This document shows, one piece after another, positions 1 through 5,852 of a DNA stretch of 14,248 nt. Both the position numbers and the translations under genes were made by a program. Positions within the stretch are counted from its first letter, which is position 1, and each line of letters starts with the position of its first letter. Source of the DNA: Lachnospiraceae bacterium UBA1201 (GTDB lineage Bacteria; Bacillota; Clostridia; Lachnospirales; Lachnospiraceae); contig DBXX01000058.1 of assembly GCA_002309675.1 (NCBI GenBank), positions 1 through 14,248 of the forward strand, read 5' to 3'. Under the pieces are notes generated by a model that worked only from the letters and a program-made list of their open reading frames with translations, had not been told where the DNA came from and did not search any database.

Positions 1-9
1 AGGTATTAT

Positions 10-486
10 ATGAATTATTCTTTCGATGCTTCGCAAAGAGTTCATTCTGTTTTCGTAGCTGAAGACTATTTCCCGGCTATTATCGAATACTCTTCTGAAG
101 AGCTAAACAATCACTTTATAGAGTACAGTTATCAAGACACTGATATGCTGGAGTTTTCGGTTCACCCGAAAACACATACGCTAAAGCGGGTCTCTTTGAC
201 TTTATGTAATCACTTTGAAATCAAAAACGAACCGATCAGCGTCCCTGAATGTGAGGATGGGACAATGTTTATTATCGGTCCGGACACCACAGAATGTCAA
301 AAGTTTCTAGCCTGTGTTTACACAGATGGATTGAGTATTACACTGTCGCATCACCCGGCAACTCTTTATCGAAAAAGCGGTCATTTGGTTTTTGCTTTTT
401 CGGACAATAATGAACTGGTCAGTCTTCTCCTCGTCGGATTAACAGAAGCTGAAGTATCTCATATTAAATCCGAGTTGACTCTATGA
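10..486 (+). CDS. Unknown protein, 158 aa, AT-rich
   Basis: This is the only plus-strand gene. An AGG lies 6 nt before the ATG at the very edge of the window, so the ribosome binding site may be partly cut off and an earlier start cannot be excluded. There is no signal peptide, membrane segment or motif that I recognise. The protein is soluble-looking, mixed alpha/beta and acidic, and ends in a short helix-like tail (EAEVSHIKSELTL). Its third positions are visibly richer in A and T than those of the minus-strand genes, which suggests recent transfer. The size, composition and position as a lone gene beside a repeat-like region resemble small immunity-type proteins of toxin systems, but that is only a guess because the upstream neighbour is outside the window. 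It is convergent with the GNAT operon on its right. Confidence 0.7.
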   Translation: MNYSFDASQRVHSVFVAEDYFPAIIEYSSEELNNHFIEYSYQDTDMLEFSVHPKTHTLKRVSLTLCNHFEIKNEPISVPECEDGTMFIIGPDTTECQKFLACVYTDGLSITLSHHPATLYRKSGHLVFAFSDNNELVSLLLVGLTEAEVSHIKSELTL

Positions 487-510
487 CGGATGCTTAATGA
501 AACGCCAACG

Positions 511-537
511 AAACGAGCCCGGCACATGCCGGGCTCG
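511..537 (-). terminator. Terminator-like hairpin
   Basis: A perfect 10-bp stem (514-523 with 528-537) has a 4-nt loop. Read on the minus strand it is followed by TTTCGTT, a short and imperfect U-tract. It resembles the hairpin at 973-1000, and both are followed by the same GTTGGCGTT string. It could serve either strand, including the gene ending at 486, but the plus-strand side has no adjacent T-run. Confidence 0.45.
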
Positions 538-641
538 ATCTCATTAAATCCACTTTTTTGGTTTTCAGCCCCACTCTGGTCCCGAAACGCCATCGCCCGC
601 AACCGGGCTGACGTATGTGGCAGGCCACACTCCCTGTGGTT

Positions 642-962
642 CGTTTCCGGACGCGAGGGGCTGTGATACATTCACAAGGCGGACATAGGATCGAGCGGAT
701 GATGATCGCGCGAACGAGATGCCGGATCAGGGGCAAAAACCGAATCTCCGAGATCGGTTTTTGCTTTCGCTGAGGGCGTTTTCGCGTCAGGTGGGAACCT
801 GACGCTATCAAGAAAACGGCCGAAGTCGAAAAGGGACCCCTGAAATCCGGCTTCGAGCTGAGCGCACAGTTCCAGATTTCACTGAAATCTGGAACGCGAT
901 CATCACAGCGAAGTGAGTTGGCCACCGGTGAATGTATCCAGGCTCGACTCTGTCCGGGAACG
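642..962. repeat. Nested inverted-repeat element / possible structured RNA
   Basis: Three long-range arms are nested. 642-652 pairs with 952-962 (11 bp, one T-G wobble). 665-675 (GATACATTCAC) pairs perfectly with 928-938. 700-710 (TGATGATCGCG) pairs perfectly with 895-905. CGAG at 654-657 can also pair with CTCG at 943-946. Inside the third arm are hairpins 733-743/754-764 (11 bp perfect), 777-792/797-818 (9 bp with a GGGA loop, extended by 7 bp across a 6-nt bulge), 821-825/851-855 (5 bp) and 869-880/884-895 (12 bp). The whole can fold as a closed multi-branch structure. It may be a MITE-like repeat or a large non-coding RNA. No target-site duplication or promoter was recognised. The wobble in the outer arm is allowed only in a plus-strand RNA, which is weak evidence for that orientation. 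Confidence 0.6.
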
Positions 963-1000
963 CCAACACAAAACCGGGCTGCCACATATGGCAGCCCGGT
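960..1000 (-). terminator. Intrinsic terminator of the GNAT operon
   Basis: A perfect 12-bp stem (973-984 with 989-1000) and a 4-nt loop lie 8 nt after the stop codon of the GNAT gene at 1009. On the minus strand the stem runs into TTTTGTGTT. It ends the C_GCAxxG/GNAT operon. Confidence 0.75.
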
Positions 1001-1008
1001 CGCTTTAT

Positions 1009-1461
1009 CTATTCTCCGGTGGGGATGTCCCGGTTCATGCTTTTGTTGCGGTAGTTCAGGTTCGTCCGCAGTGAGTAGCCCTGCCGCTCCCAAAACGCGT
1101 TCGCGCCTTCATTGTCCTTAAAGACCAGGCCGAAGACCTTCTGGATGCCCTCCTTCTGCAGCGCTTCCTCCGCCAGCGCGACCAGGTGCGCCGCGATCCC
1201 CATGCGGCGATAGTCCGGGTGCACGCACATATGGTGGACGATGGCGCGGCGCCCGTCGTGTCCGGTCAGGATCACCCCGATGATCTTTCCGCCCTGCACG
1301 GCGGCGAAGCAGGTGTTCGGGTTTCTCTTTAAGTACCGGTCAATGCCTTCCCGGGAGTCATCCACGGGGTTTAAAGCCCGACGGCTCTGCTCCGTGCTGT
1401 TCCAAAGTTCATAAATCGCGTCATAATCCTCGATCGTTACCTGTTTGATCTCGTATTCCAT
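1009..1461 (-). CDS. GNAT family N-acetyltransferase
   Basis: This 150-residue single-domain protein should transfer an acetyl group from acetyl-CoA to an amine; the substrate cannot be read from sequence. The N-terminal part (IKQVTIEDYDAIYELW) is a standard GNAT strand-helix start. Motif A is at residues 80-91 (VHPDYRRMGIAA), giving the R-x-x-G-x-A pyrophosphate loop, and FWERQGY near residues 123-129 is the typical C-terminal motif. The pattern resembles the YpeA/RimI-like subgroup. The start is supported by AAAGGAGA 6 nt upstream. It is the last gene of a four-gene operon, 41 nt after the preceding GNAT, and is followed by a strong hairpin. Confidence 0.9.
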   Translation of the reverse strand: MEYEIKQVTIEDYDAIYELWNSTEQSRRALNPVDDSREGIDRYLKRNPNTCFAAVQGGKIIGVILTGHDGRRAIVHHMCVHPDYRRMGIAAHLVALAEEALQKEGIQKVFGLVFKDNEGANAFWERQGYSLRTNLNYRNKSMNRDIPTGE

Positions 1462-1502
1462 GGTTCTCTCCTTTAGTTTCCGTGAATGATATCTGATGTG
1501 CC

Positions 1503-2054
1503 TCAGGATAGCTTCCTGTACATCAGGATCTCGTCATGATAGGTGCCGTCGTCAAATTTCAGCGCGTCATGCCTGCGGCCGGACTCGGTGAAGCCGCACT
1601 TTTTGTAGAGGGCCTGCGCCTGCACATTTTCCGCAACGACCTCGAGGTCTACCTGGTTCCAGCCGACCTGCGCGGCCAGCTCGCACATATAGTTGATCAT
1701 GGCCGTTCCGATGCCGAGACCCCAGTATTCCTCATACAGGGCGATGGCCAGCGAGCAGCGGTGCTGTATCTTTCTCTTATCGCCGATTCCACCGATGCTG
1801 CCATTTCCGGCAGGTTTCCCGTCCACGAGGGCGATCATCATGATGACGTAGGGGTTATCCAGCAGGCTGCCCAGGATCTCACGCTCCTGCTCCAACGTAA
1901 ACTTTACTTCGTCCGGATAACGAAGCAGAAACTCTGTCTCCGCCGATGTCTTCTTCAAATACTCGAGCATTTCCTCCGCATATTCCGGAGCATTCGGCTT
2001 TAATACACAGGTCCTTCCGTCCTTCAACGTTACAGTTCGTTCTTCAAATCTCAT
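1503..2054 (-). CDS. GNAT family N-acetyltransferase
   Basis: This 183-residue acetyltransferase has the CoA-binding motif A at about residues 107-119 (EEYWGLGIGTAM) and the C-terminal LYKKCGF motif at residues 149-155. The layout matches the general GNAT_3/GNAT_1 type found in many Clostridia; the substrate is unknown. A longer reading frame begins 39 nt upstream, but I chose the ATG at 2054 because AGAGGAGG lies about 8 nt before it. That also places the start 14 nt after the stop of the previous gene, so translation is probably coupled. The middle position in a run of three unlike GNAT genes suggests an accessory modification or resistance cluster rather than copies of one gene. Confidence 0.9.
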   Translation of the reverse strand: MRFEERTVTLKDGRTCVLKPNAPEYAEEMLEYLKKTSAETEFLLRYPDEVKFTLEQEREILGSLLDNPYVIMMIALVDGKPAGNGSIGGIGDKRKIQHRCSLAIALYEEYWGLGIGTAMINYMCELAAQVGWNQVDLEVVAENVQAQALYKKCGFTESGRRHDALKFDDGTYHDEILMYRKLS

Positions 2055-2068
2055 GGCTTCTTCCTCCT

Positions 2069-2587
2069 CTAAACCAACTTCTTCTGCATCCATAACAGGT
2101 CATACCATCGGTCGAATTTCTTTCCGACTCCCGGCATGTGCGCTACCTTCACATAGCCTTCTTTCAGGTGGAACCGGTAGCTGTCCCAGGTCAGGTATTC
2201 GTCTTCCGTTTCGGAAAATGCCGCTCCGGCCAGCAGGTTGATGATCCCGCGTTCCCGAAGCCTCTCCTCCAGGGCCGCATAGAGTCGTTTTCCGATGCCC
2301 TGCCGGCGGCAGTCCCGGTCCACGTAAATGGAGGTCGTGACCGTCCAGTTATAGGCCGCGCGCACGCTGTATGCGCTCGCGTAGACATAACCGACGACCA
2401 CACCGTCCTTCTCGCATACCAGATAGGGATAATTCTTTGAGATCTTCCGAATTCGCTCCCGAAATTCCTCCGCGGAAGGCGCTTCATATTCGAACGAGAC
2501 CGCCGTATCCTCCACGTAGTATGCATAGATCTGCGCCAGTCTGGCCGCATCCTCCGGTTTCACGTCCCGTATCATGTACTCACTCAT
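2069..2587 (-). CDS. PAT/YncA-like GNAT N-acetyltransferase
   Basis: This 172-residue protein is most like the phosphinothricin / methionine sulfoximine acetyltransferase branch (PAT, YncA). Its N-terminal half has the branch signatures YYVEDTAVSFEYE, NYPYLVCE and AAYNWTVTTSIYV, followed by motif A RDCRRQGIGKRLY at about residues 91-103. The C-terminal part differs: the usual N-x-x-S-x-x-L-H-E-x-L-G-Y region is replaced by ETEDEYLTWDSYRFHLKEGY, so the acceptor may not be phosphinothricin. The frame stays open for 57 codons upstream, but AAAGGAGC just before the ATG at 2587 decides the start. It follows the C_GCAxxG gene by 20 nt. Confidence 0.9.
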   Translation of the reverse strand: MSEYMIRDVKPEDAARLAQIYAYYVEDTAVSFEYEAPSAEEFRERIRKISKNYPYLVCEKDGVVVGYVYASAYSVRAAYNWTVTTSIYVDRDCRRQGIGKRLYAALEERLRERGIINLLAGAAFSETEDEYLTWDSYRFHLKEGYVKVAHMPGVGKKFDRWYDLLWMQKKLV

Positions 2588-2607
2588 AATTCCTGCTCCT
2601 TTCCGGC

Positions 2608-3057
2608 TTACACGCCCCCTTGCAGCGTCAGGATCTCCTCCAGAATGTCGACCGCCAGTGCCACCATGTTCGGGCATAACTCTGTAAACAGTTTGTGCTC
2701 GCGGGCGAAACGAATGCCCTCCTCGGTTTTCATGTCGCAGCCCAGCAGTTCGTTGCAAATGTACGAACCGCCTCGCTCGGCAAACATCTGCATCATCGCA
2801 TCATTGACCGCGTTAGCACGCTGCCGGCTCTCCAGATCCGTTTTGTCGGACTGACCGTACAAAAGCCCCAGGACCATCAGTGCTCCCGTGCAGGCGCCGC
2901 AGACCTCACCCTTTCGCATGCCGGATCCGAAGCATGCCCCCAACTTAAGGGCCTGTTCGTGGGACAGCCCGCATTCGGGGGCGAAGGCCGCCAAAACCGC
3001 CTGAGAACAGTGAAAATGCTCGGAAAACAGTTGTAATGCCTGATCCTTGTGTGTCAT
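2608..3057 (-). CDS. C_GCAxxG_C_C family putative redox protein
   Basis: This 149-residue cysteine-rich protein belongs to the C_GCAxxG_C_C family, thought to be redox-active or metal-binding; no reaction is established. Cysteines are at 17, 29, 42, 53, 56, 101, 107 and 128, with the core ACFGSGMRKGEVCGACTGAL at residues 41-60. No signal peptide is present, so it should be cytosolic. The ATG at 3057 is preceded by AAAGGAGGAG, so the longer upstream frame is rejected. It is the first gene of an operon with three GNATs. It starts 44 nt after the T-run of the strong terminator at 3102-3135, and I see no convincing promoter in the gap, so expression may depend on read-through. Confidence 0.9.
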   Translation of the reverse strand: MTHKDQALQLFSEHFHCSQAVLAAFAPECGLSHEQALKLGACFGSGMRKGEVCGACTGALMVLGLLYGQSDKTDLESRQRANAVNDAMMQMFAERGGSYICNELLGCDMKTEEGIRFAREHKLFTELCPNMVALAVDILEEILTLQGGV

Positions 3058-3101
3058 GTTCCTGCTCCTCCTTTTCTCTCGGAATCCGCCTCCCGCAGGA
3101 T

Positions 3102-3135
3102 AAAAAAATACCACCTGTCGTGGAGACAGGTGGTA
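3102..3135 (-). terminator. Strong intrinsic terminator after the 35-aa gene
   Basis: On the minus strand an 11-bp perfect stem (TACCACCTGTC with GACAGGTGGTA, 5-nt loop) is followed directly by seven Ts (3102-3108). The same stem core occurs at 4715-4737 and 10030-10053. It lies 41 nt after the stop of the 35-codon gene and 44 nt before the C_GCAxxG gene, so it may act as an attenuator for that operon. Confidence 0.9.
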
Positions 3136-3176
3136 ATACTATGCCTGATCCGTTTTGACAAAAATGCCAAAACAGC

Positions 3177-3284
3177 CTATCTCTTCTGACCCGAATTCGA
3201 ATATGCGAAAGTAAGCCCATGCTCGATAATACCGATCACAGACTGTTTGATCTCGCGTCGAATTCGCTGGTTCAAAGAGAACAT
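3177..3284 (-). CDS. Small protein, 35 aa
   Basis: The predicted peptide has 35 residues, begins MFSLNQRIRREIKQS and ends YSNSGQKR. It is basic, with a hydrophobic centre (SVIGIIEHGLTFAYS) that could be amphipathic. No family is recognised. Reality is supported by a complete mini transcription unit: a consensus promoter at 3359-3387, GGAAAGGA 7 nt before the ATG, and a strong terminator 41 nt after the stop. The frame is open upstream to 3368, but only this ATG has the ribosome binding site. It may be a true small protein, a leader peptide controlling the C_GCAxxG/GNAT operon, or the coding part of a small regulatory RNA. Confidence 0.6.
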   Translation of the reverse strand: MFSLNQRIRREIKQSVIGIIEHGLTFAYSNSGQKR

Positions 3285-3314
3285 ATCATTATCCTTTCCG
3301 AAGTTGATTGTGTG

Positions 3315-3352
3315 ATAATTCCACCCGTTTGAAACAATTGGGTGAAAATTAT
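3315..3352 (-). other. 5'-terminal stem-loop of the 35-aa gene mRNA
   Basis: CACCC pairs with GGGTG (3322-3326 with 3340-3344), and ATAATT pairs with AATTAT (3315-3320 with 3347-3352), separated by a small asymmetric bulge. Counting seven bases from the -10 box puts the likely transcription start at about 3352, so the stem-loop would begin at the first base of the RNA. Such 5' stems often stabilise transcripts. Confidence 0.45.
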
Positions 3353-3358
3353 ACGGGT

Positions 3359-3387
3359 AATATAGCATAGGCGATCGGGAATGTCAA
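3359..3387 (-). promoter_or_regulatory. Sigma-A promoter of the 35-aa gene
   Basis: TTGACA (3382-3387) and TATATT (3359-3364) are separated by exactly 17 bp. It starts only about 20 nt downstream of the esterase stop codon at 3407. Confidence 0.85.
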
Positions 3388-3406
3388 CCGCATTTTTCAA
3401 AAAGTT

Positions 3407-4519
3407 TTATTCGACAGCCGGTGCCTCGTAACCGTGGAACACGATCTGTGCGAAATTGTAAAAGCCGATGTTCCAGATGTAGAAATCGTGACCGCCCGGC
3501 AACTCCTGCCACAAGAAGTTCTCTCCGTCCACGAAGATGTCGCTGATCTCTGCCAGGTTCTTCGCAGCGGCCGACGCACTCCAATATGCGGTCTTATCGT
3601 TGCTTCCGCAGATGTTGTAGAAGAAATCGACCTTGTATTCGGACTCACCGACGATCTTAGCGACCTTCGCCGAATCATAGGAGGTCGGTGCTGCGGAAAA
3701 TGCACCAAACCAGCTGAACAGGTCGAGGCACTCGCACATACCGATGTTGATGGTCTGCATGCCGCCCATGGACAGGCCCGCGATCGCTCTGTGCGTTCTT
3801 GAAGCCGACAGATCATATCCGTTCTCATCATATTCCGCATAGGTCGAGTAGTGACTCTCGATATACGGGATCAGGTCGTTACGCAGCTCCAGACCGAATT
3901 TGTAGAAGCGGTCATTGCCCTCTGTGTTAGACAGCCCCAGCGCTTTTCCGTTGGGCGTAACTACGATGAACGGTTCAATTTCGCCCTGCGCGATCAGATT
4001 ATCCATGATCTGTTTTGCCTTTGCGGAGCCGCCCGTAGCCAGACCCCACTCATCCTGGTTTCCGCCGATGCCGTGCATGAGGTACAAAACGTTGTACTTC
4101 TTACTCTCATCATAGTCGGCAGGAAGATATACATTTGCCTTTTTCTCTACGCCCTCGCCGTCACCCAGATAGTCTTTGGCCTGGTAGGTGATCTGTTCGA
4201 CCCTGCCACCACCGCTGACAAGCGTCTTGGAAAATGCAGACGGCAATTTCAGCTCGATCTGTGCCTTCACGGGAGCCGCAGTCGTGGGGGCGACTGTCGT
4301 AGGAGCTTTCGTAGTCGGTGCGACTGTAGTTTCAGGCTCTGTAGCAGCCTCTGTAGAGGAGGGCAGCGTCTCTTCCGGCTCTGTTTTCTCCTCTGCCGTG
4401 GTAGCGACTGTGCTATCCGAAACTGCGGCCGCCGTGGACTCTGTATCTCCTGCGGAATTACAACCGGTCAATGATACGACCATTGCCAAAACCAAACCCA
4501 AACATGTTTTTCTCTTCAT
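3407..4519 (-). CDS. Lipoprotein esterase, CE1/esterase-D-like, with Thr/Pro linker
   Basis: This 370-residue secreted alpha/beta-hydrolase of the putative esterase (PF00756) type probably de-esterifies acetylated or feruloylated polysaccharides outside the cell; the substrate is inferred. Residues 1-20 form a lipoprotein signal ending in the lipobox LTGC, with Cys20 lipidated. Residues 21-83 are a disordered T/E/A/P-rich linker with VAPTT repeats. The catalytic domain covers residues 88-366: HGIGG oxyanion loop at 149-153, nucleophile Ser250 in GLSMGG, Asp308 and His344 (PGGHDF) as the likely triad. GAGG lies 8 nt before the ATG, and a promoter and leader lie upstream. It is the partner of the tandem copy at 4766-5725. 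No hairpin follows its stop, so transcription probably continues into the 35-aa gene. Confidence 0.9.
   Translation of the reverse strand: MKRKTCLGLVLAMVVSLTGCNSAGDTESTAAAVSDSTVATTAEEKTEPEETLPSSTEAATEPETTVAPTTKAPTTVAPTTAAPVKAQIELKLPSAFSKTLVSGGGRVEQITYQAKDYLGDGEGVEKKANVYLPADYDESKKYNVLYLMHGIGGNQDEWGLATGGSAKAKQIMDNLIAQGEIEPFIVVTPNGKALGLSNTEGNDRFYKFGLELRNDLIPYIESHYSTYAEYDENGYDLSASRTHRAIAGLSMGGMQTINIGMCECLDLFSWFGAFSAAPTSYDSAKVAKIVGESEYKVDFFYNICGSNDKTAYWSASAAAKNLAEISDIFVDGENFLWQELPGGHDFYIWNIGFYNFAQIVFHGYEAPAVE
4271..4330 (-). repeat. In-frame VAPTT/KAPTT repeat in the esterase linker
   Basis: These bases encode residues 64-83, a Thr-Ala-Pro repeat of five-residue units (TTVAP, TTKAP, TTVAP, TTAAP). 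They are absent from the paralog. This is a typical flexible spacer that holds the enzyme away from the membrane, and its length could change by slippage. Confidence 0.75.
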
Positions 4520-4553
4520 TTCTAAACCTCATAAAATGCTTTAATTTCCCGTA

Positions 4554-4573
4554 CTGCCGGTCGAAAACGGCAG
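4554..4573 (-). other. Leader hairpin of esterase 1
   Basis: CTGCCG pairs with CGGCAG (4554-4559 with 4568-4573) around an 8-nt loop, inside the about 110-nt leader. The leader of the second esterase lacks one arm because it is about 19 nt shorter here, so this hairpin is specific to copy 1. No T-run follows it. Confidence 0.4.
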
Positions 4574-4632
4574 ATCCGATCCGCCTTTGTTTTCTCGTCT
4601 CTGCTATCATCGGCACGGAACCATACCCAAGT

Positions 4633-4661
4633 ATTATACCCGAAACACGATGAAAAATCAA
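4633..4661 (-). promoter_or_regulatory. Promoter of esterase 1
   Basis: TTGATT (4656-4661) and TATAAT (4633-4638) have a 17-bp spacer. The same -35 and much of the spacer recur in front of the paralog, so the promoter was duplicated with the gene. The leader to the ATG is about 110 nt. Confidence 0.85.
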
Positions 4662-4710
4662 TTCGCAAAACGGTCCGATCTCCCGGAATTCGCCGCCCAC
4701 AGGGTATAAA

Positions 4711-4737
4711 AATTCCACCTGTCGCGGAGACAGGTGG
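4711..4737 (-). terminator. Intrinsic terminator of esterase 2
   Basis: A 9-bp stem (CCACCTGTC with GACAGGTGG, 5-nt loop) is followed on the minus strand by AATTTTTAT. It lies 28 nt after the esterase stop codon. The hairpin and about 25 nt beyond it are clearly homologous to 3077-3138. Confidence 0.85.
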
Positions 4738-4765
4738 TAATACCAGAATCGTGTGAAAAAAAGTT

Positions 4766-5725
4766 TTATTCGGCCTTCGGTGCATCGTATCCATGGAACA
4801 CGATCTGTGCGAAATTGTAAAAACCGAGGTTCCAGATGTTGAAATCGTGACCGCCAGGCAACTCCTGCCACAGGAAGTTCTCTCCATCCACGAAGCTGTC
4901 GCTGGTCTTCGGCAAATTCTTCGCAGCGGCTGATGCAAACCAATATACGCCATCGTCGGTTCCGCAGATGCTGTAGAAGAAATCGACCTTGTATCCGGAC
5001 TCACCGACGATCTTTGCGGTTTTCGCCGAATCATTAGAGGGCGGGCCCGCGGAAAATGCGCCGAACCAGCTCATGATGTCCAGGCACTCGCCTATACCGA
5101 TGTTGATGGTCTGCATAGCGCCCATGGACAGACCGGCCATGGCTCTGTGCTCACGCGCCGCCGTAAGGTCGTATCCGTTCTCGTTGTAATCCGCATAGGT
5201 CGAGTAGTGGCTGTCAATATACGGAATCAGGTCGTTACGCAGCTCCAGGCCGAATTTGATGAAACGGTCATTACTAAATGTGTTAGACAGGCCCAGTGCT
5301 CTTCCGTTGGGCGTAACTACGATGAACGGTTCGATGTCGCCCTGCGCGATCAGATTATCCATGATCTCTTTTGCCTTTGCGGCGCCGTCCGTAGTCAGGC
5401 CCCACTGATCCTGATCTCCGTCGGTGCCGTTCATGAGGTACAAAACATTATACTTCTTACTCTCATCATAACCGGCAGGAAGATATACATTTGCCTTTTT
5501 CTCTACGCCTTCGCCGTCACCCACGTAGTCCCGGGCCAGATAGGTGATCTGCTCGACCCTGCCACCGCCGTTTACGAGCGTTTCGAAATATTCAGACGGC
5601 AATTCCAGCTCGATCTTCGCCTTTCCGGGTGCCTCTGTTGTGGATCCTGCATCCCCTGCGGAATTACAGCCGGCCAATGATACGAGCATTGCCAAAACCA
5701 AACCCAAACAAGTTTTTCTCTTCAT
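4766..5725 (-). CDS. Lipoprotein esterase, CE1/esterase-D-like, paralog 2
   Basis: This 319-residue tandem paralog of the esterase at 3407-4519 is alignable throughout except that a linker of about 51 residues is missing. It has a lipobox LAGC with Cys20, nucleophile Ser200 in GLSMGA, Asp257 or Asp258, and His293 in PGGHDF. The oxyanion-loop motif is NGTDG (residues 99-103) where the paralog has HGIGG, and the second Gly after the nucleophile is Ala, so activity or specificity has probably changed. An ATG at 5731 is possible, but it directly abuts the GAGGG ribosome binding site. The ATG at 5725 has normal spacing and matches the paralog start MKRKTCLGL. It has its own promoter and terminator, so it is probably monocistronic and exported to the membrane surface. 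Confidence 0.9.
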   Translation of the reverse strand: MKRKTCLGLVLAMLVSLAGCNSAGDAGSTTEAPGKAKIELELPSEYFETLVNGGGRVEQITYLARDYVGDGEGVEKKANVYLPAGYDESKKYNVLYLMNGTDGDQDQWGLTTDGAAKAKEIMDNLIAQGDIEPFIVVTPNGRALGLSNTFSNDRFIKFGLELRNDLIPYIDSHYSTYADYNENGYDLTAAREHRAMAGLSMGAMQTINIGIGECLDIMSWFGAFSAGPPSNDSAKTAKIVGESGYKVDFFYSICGTDDGVYWFASAAAKNLPKTSDSFVDGENFLWQELPGGHDFNIWNLGFYNFAQIVFHGYDAPKAE

Positions 5726-5823
5726 TTCCATCCCTCATAAAATGATTTTATTTTCCGAACTACCGGTCGATACGCCTTCGCTTCCTCGTCTCTGCTATCA
5801 TCGTCCCGGAACTATACATAAAT

Positions 5824-5852
5824 AGTATACCCGAAGCACCCTGAAAAATCAA
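5824..5852 (-). promoter_or_regulatory. Promoter of esterase 2
   Basis: TTGATT (5847-5852) and TATACT (5824-5829) have a 17-bp spacer. The -35 overlaps the last codons of the DUF5131 gene. An 18-base leader string, GATGATAGCAGAGACGAG (5785-5802), is identical to the one at 4594-4611. Confidence 0.8.

Larger units (their letters stand above)
487..1008. other. Gene-poor, hairpin-rich intergenic region
   Basis: These 522 bases lie between two convergent genes and hold no ORF that I believe. Overlapping frames are open on the minus strand, but they lack a good ribosome binding site, run through the terminator and the inverted repeats, and match no family that I know. Instead the region contains a terminator-like hairpin at each end (514-537 and 973-1000), a degenerate relative at about 602-624, a small hairpin at 625-639, and a large nested inverted-repeat structure at 642-962. 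Confidence 0.7.

Noticed and set aside
555..565. T-rich tract as a plus-strand terminator for the gene ending at 486
   Set aside because: The T-run is 17 nt away from the nearest hairpin, too far for an intrinsic terminator.
494..1093. 199-codon minus-strand frame through the hairpin region
   Set aside because: It runs through the terminator and all inverted-repeat arms, overlaps the true GNAT 3' end in another frame, has no good ribosome binding site, and matches no known protein.
3102..3138. Possible T-box antiterminator because of AGGTGGTA
   Set aside because: The bases lie in a plain terminator stem; no specifier loop or AGGGTGGTACCGCG core is present, and the downstream genes are not tRNA- or amino-acid-related.
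3135..3165. Promoter-like TTGTCA-17-TATTAC before the C_GCAxxG gene
   Set aside because: The -10 would overlap the terminator stem and matches only four of six bases, and the same TATTACC string follows the esterase 2 stop as part of the duplicated terminator flank.
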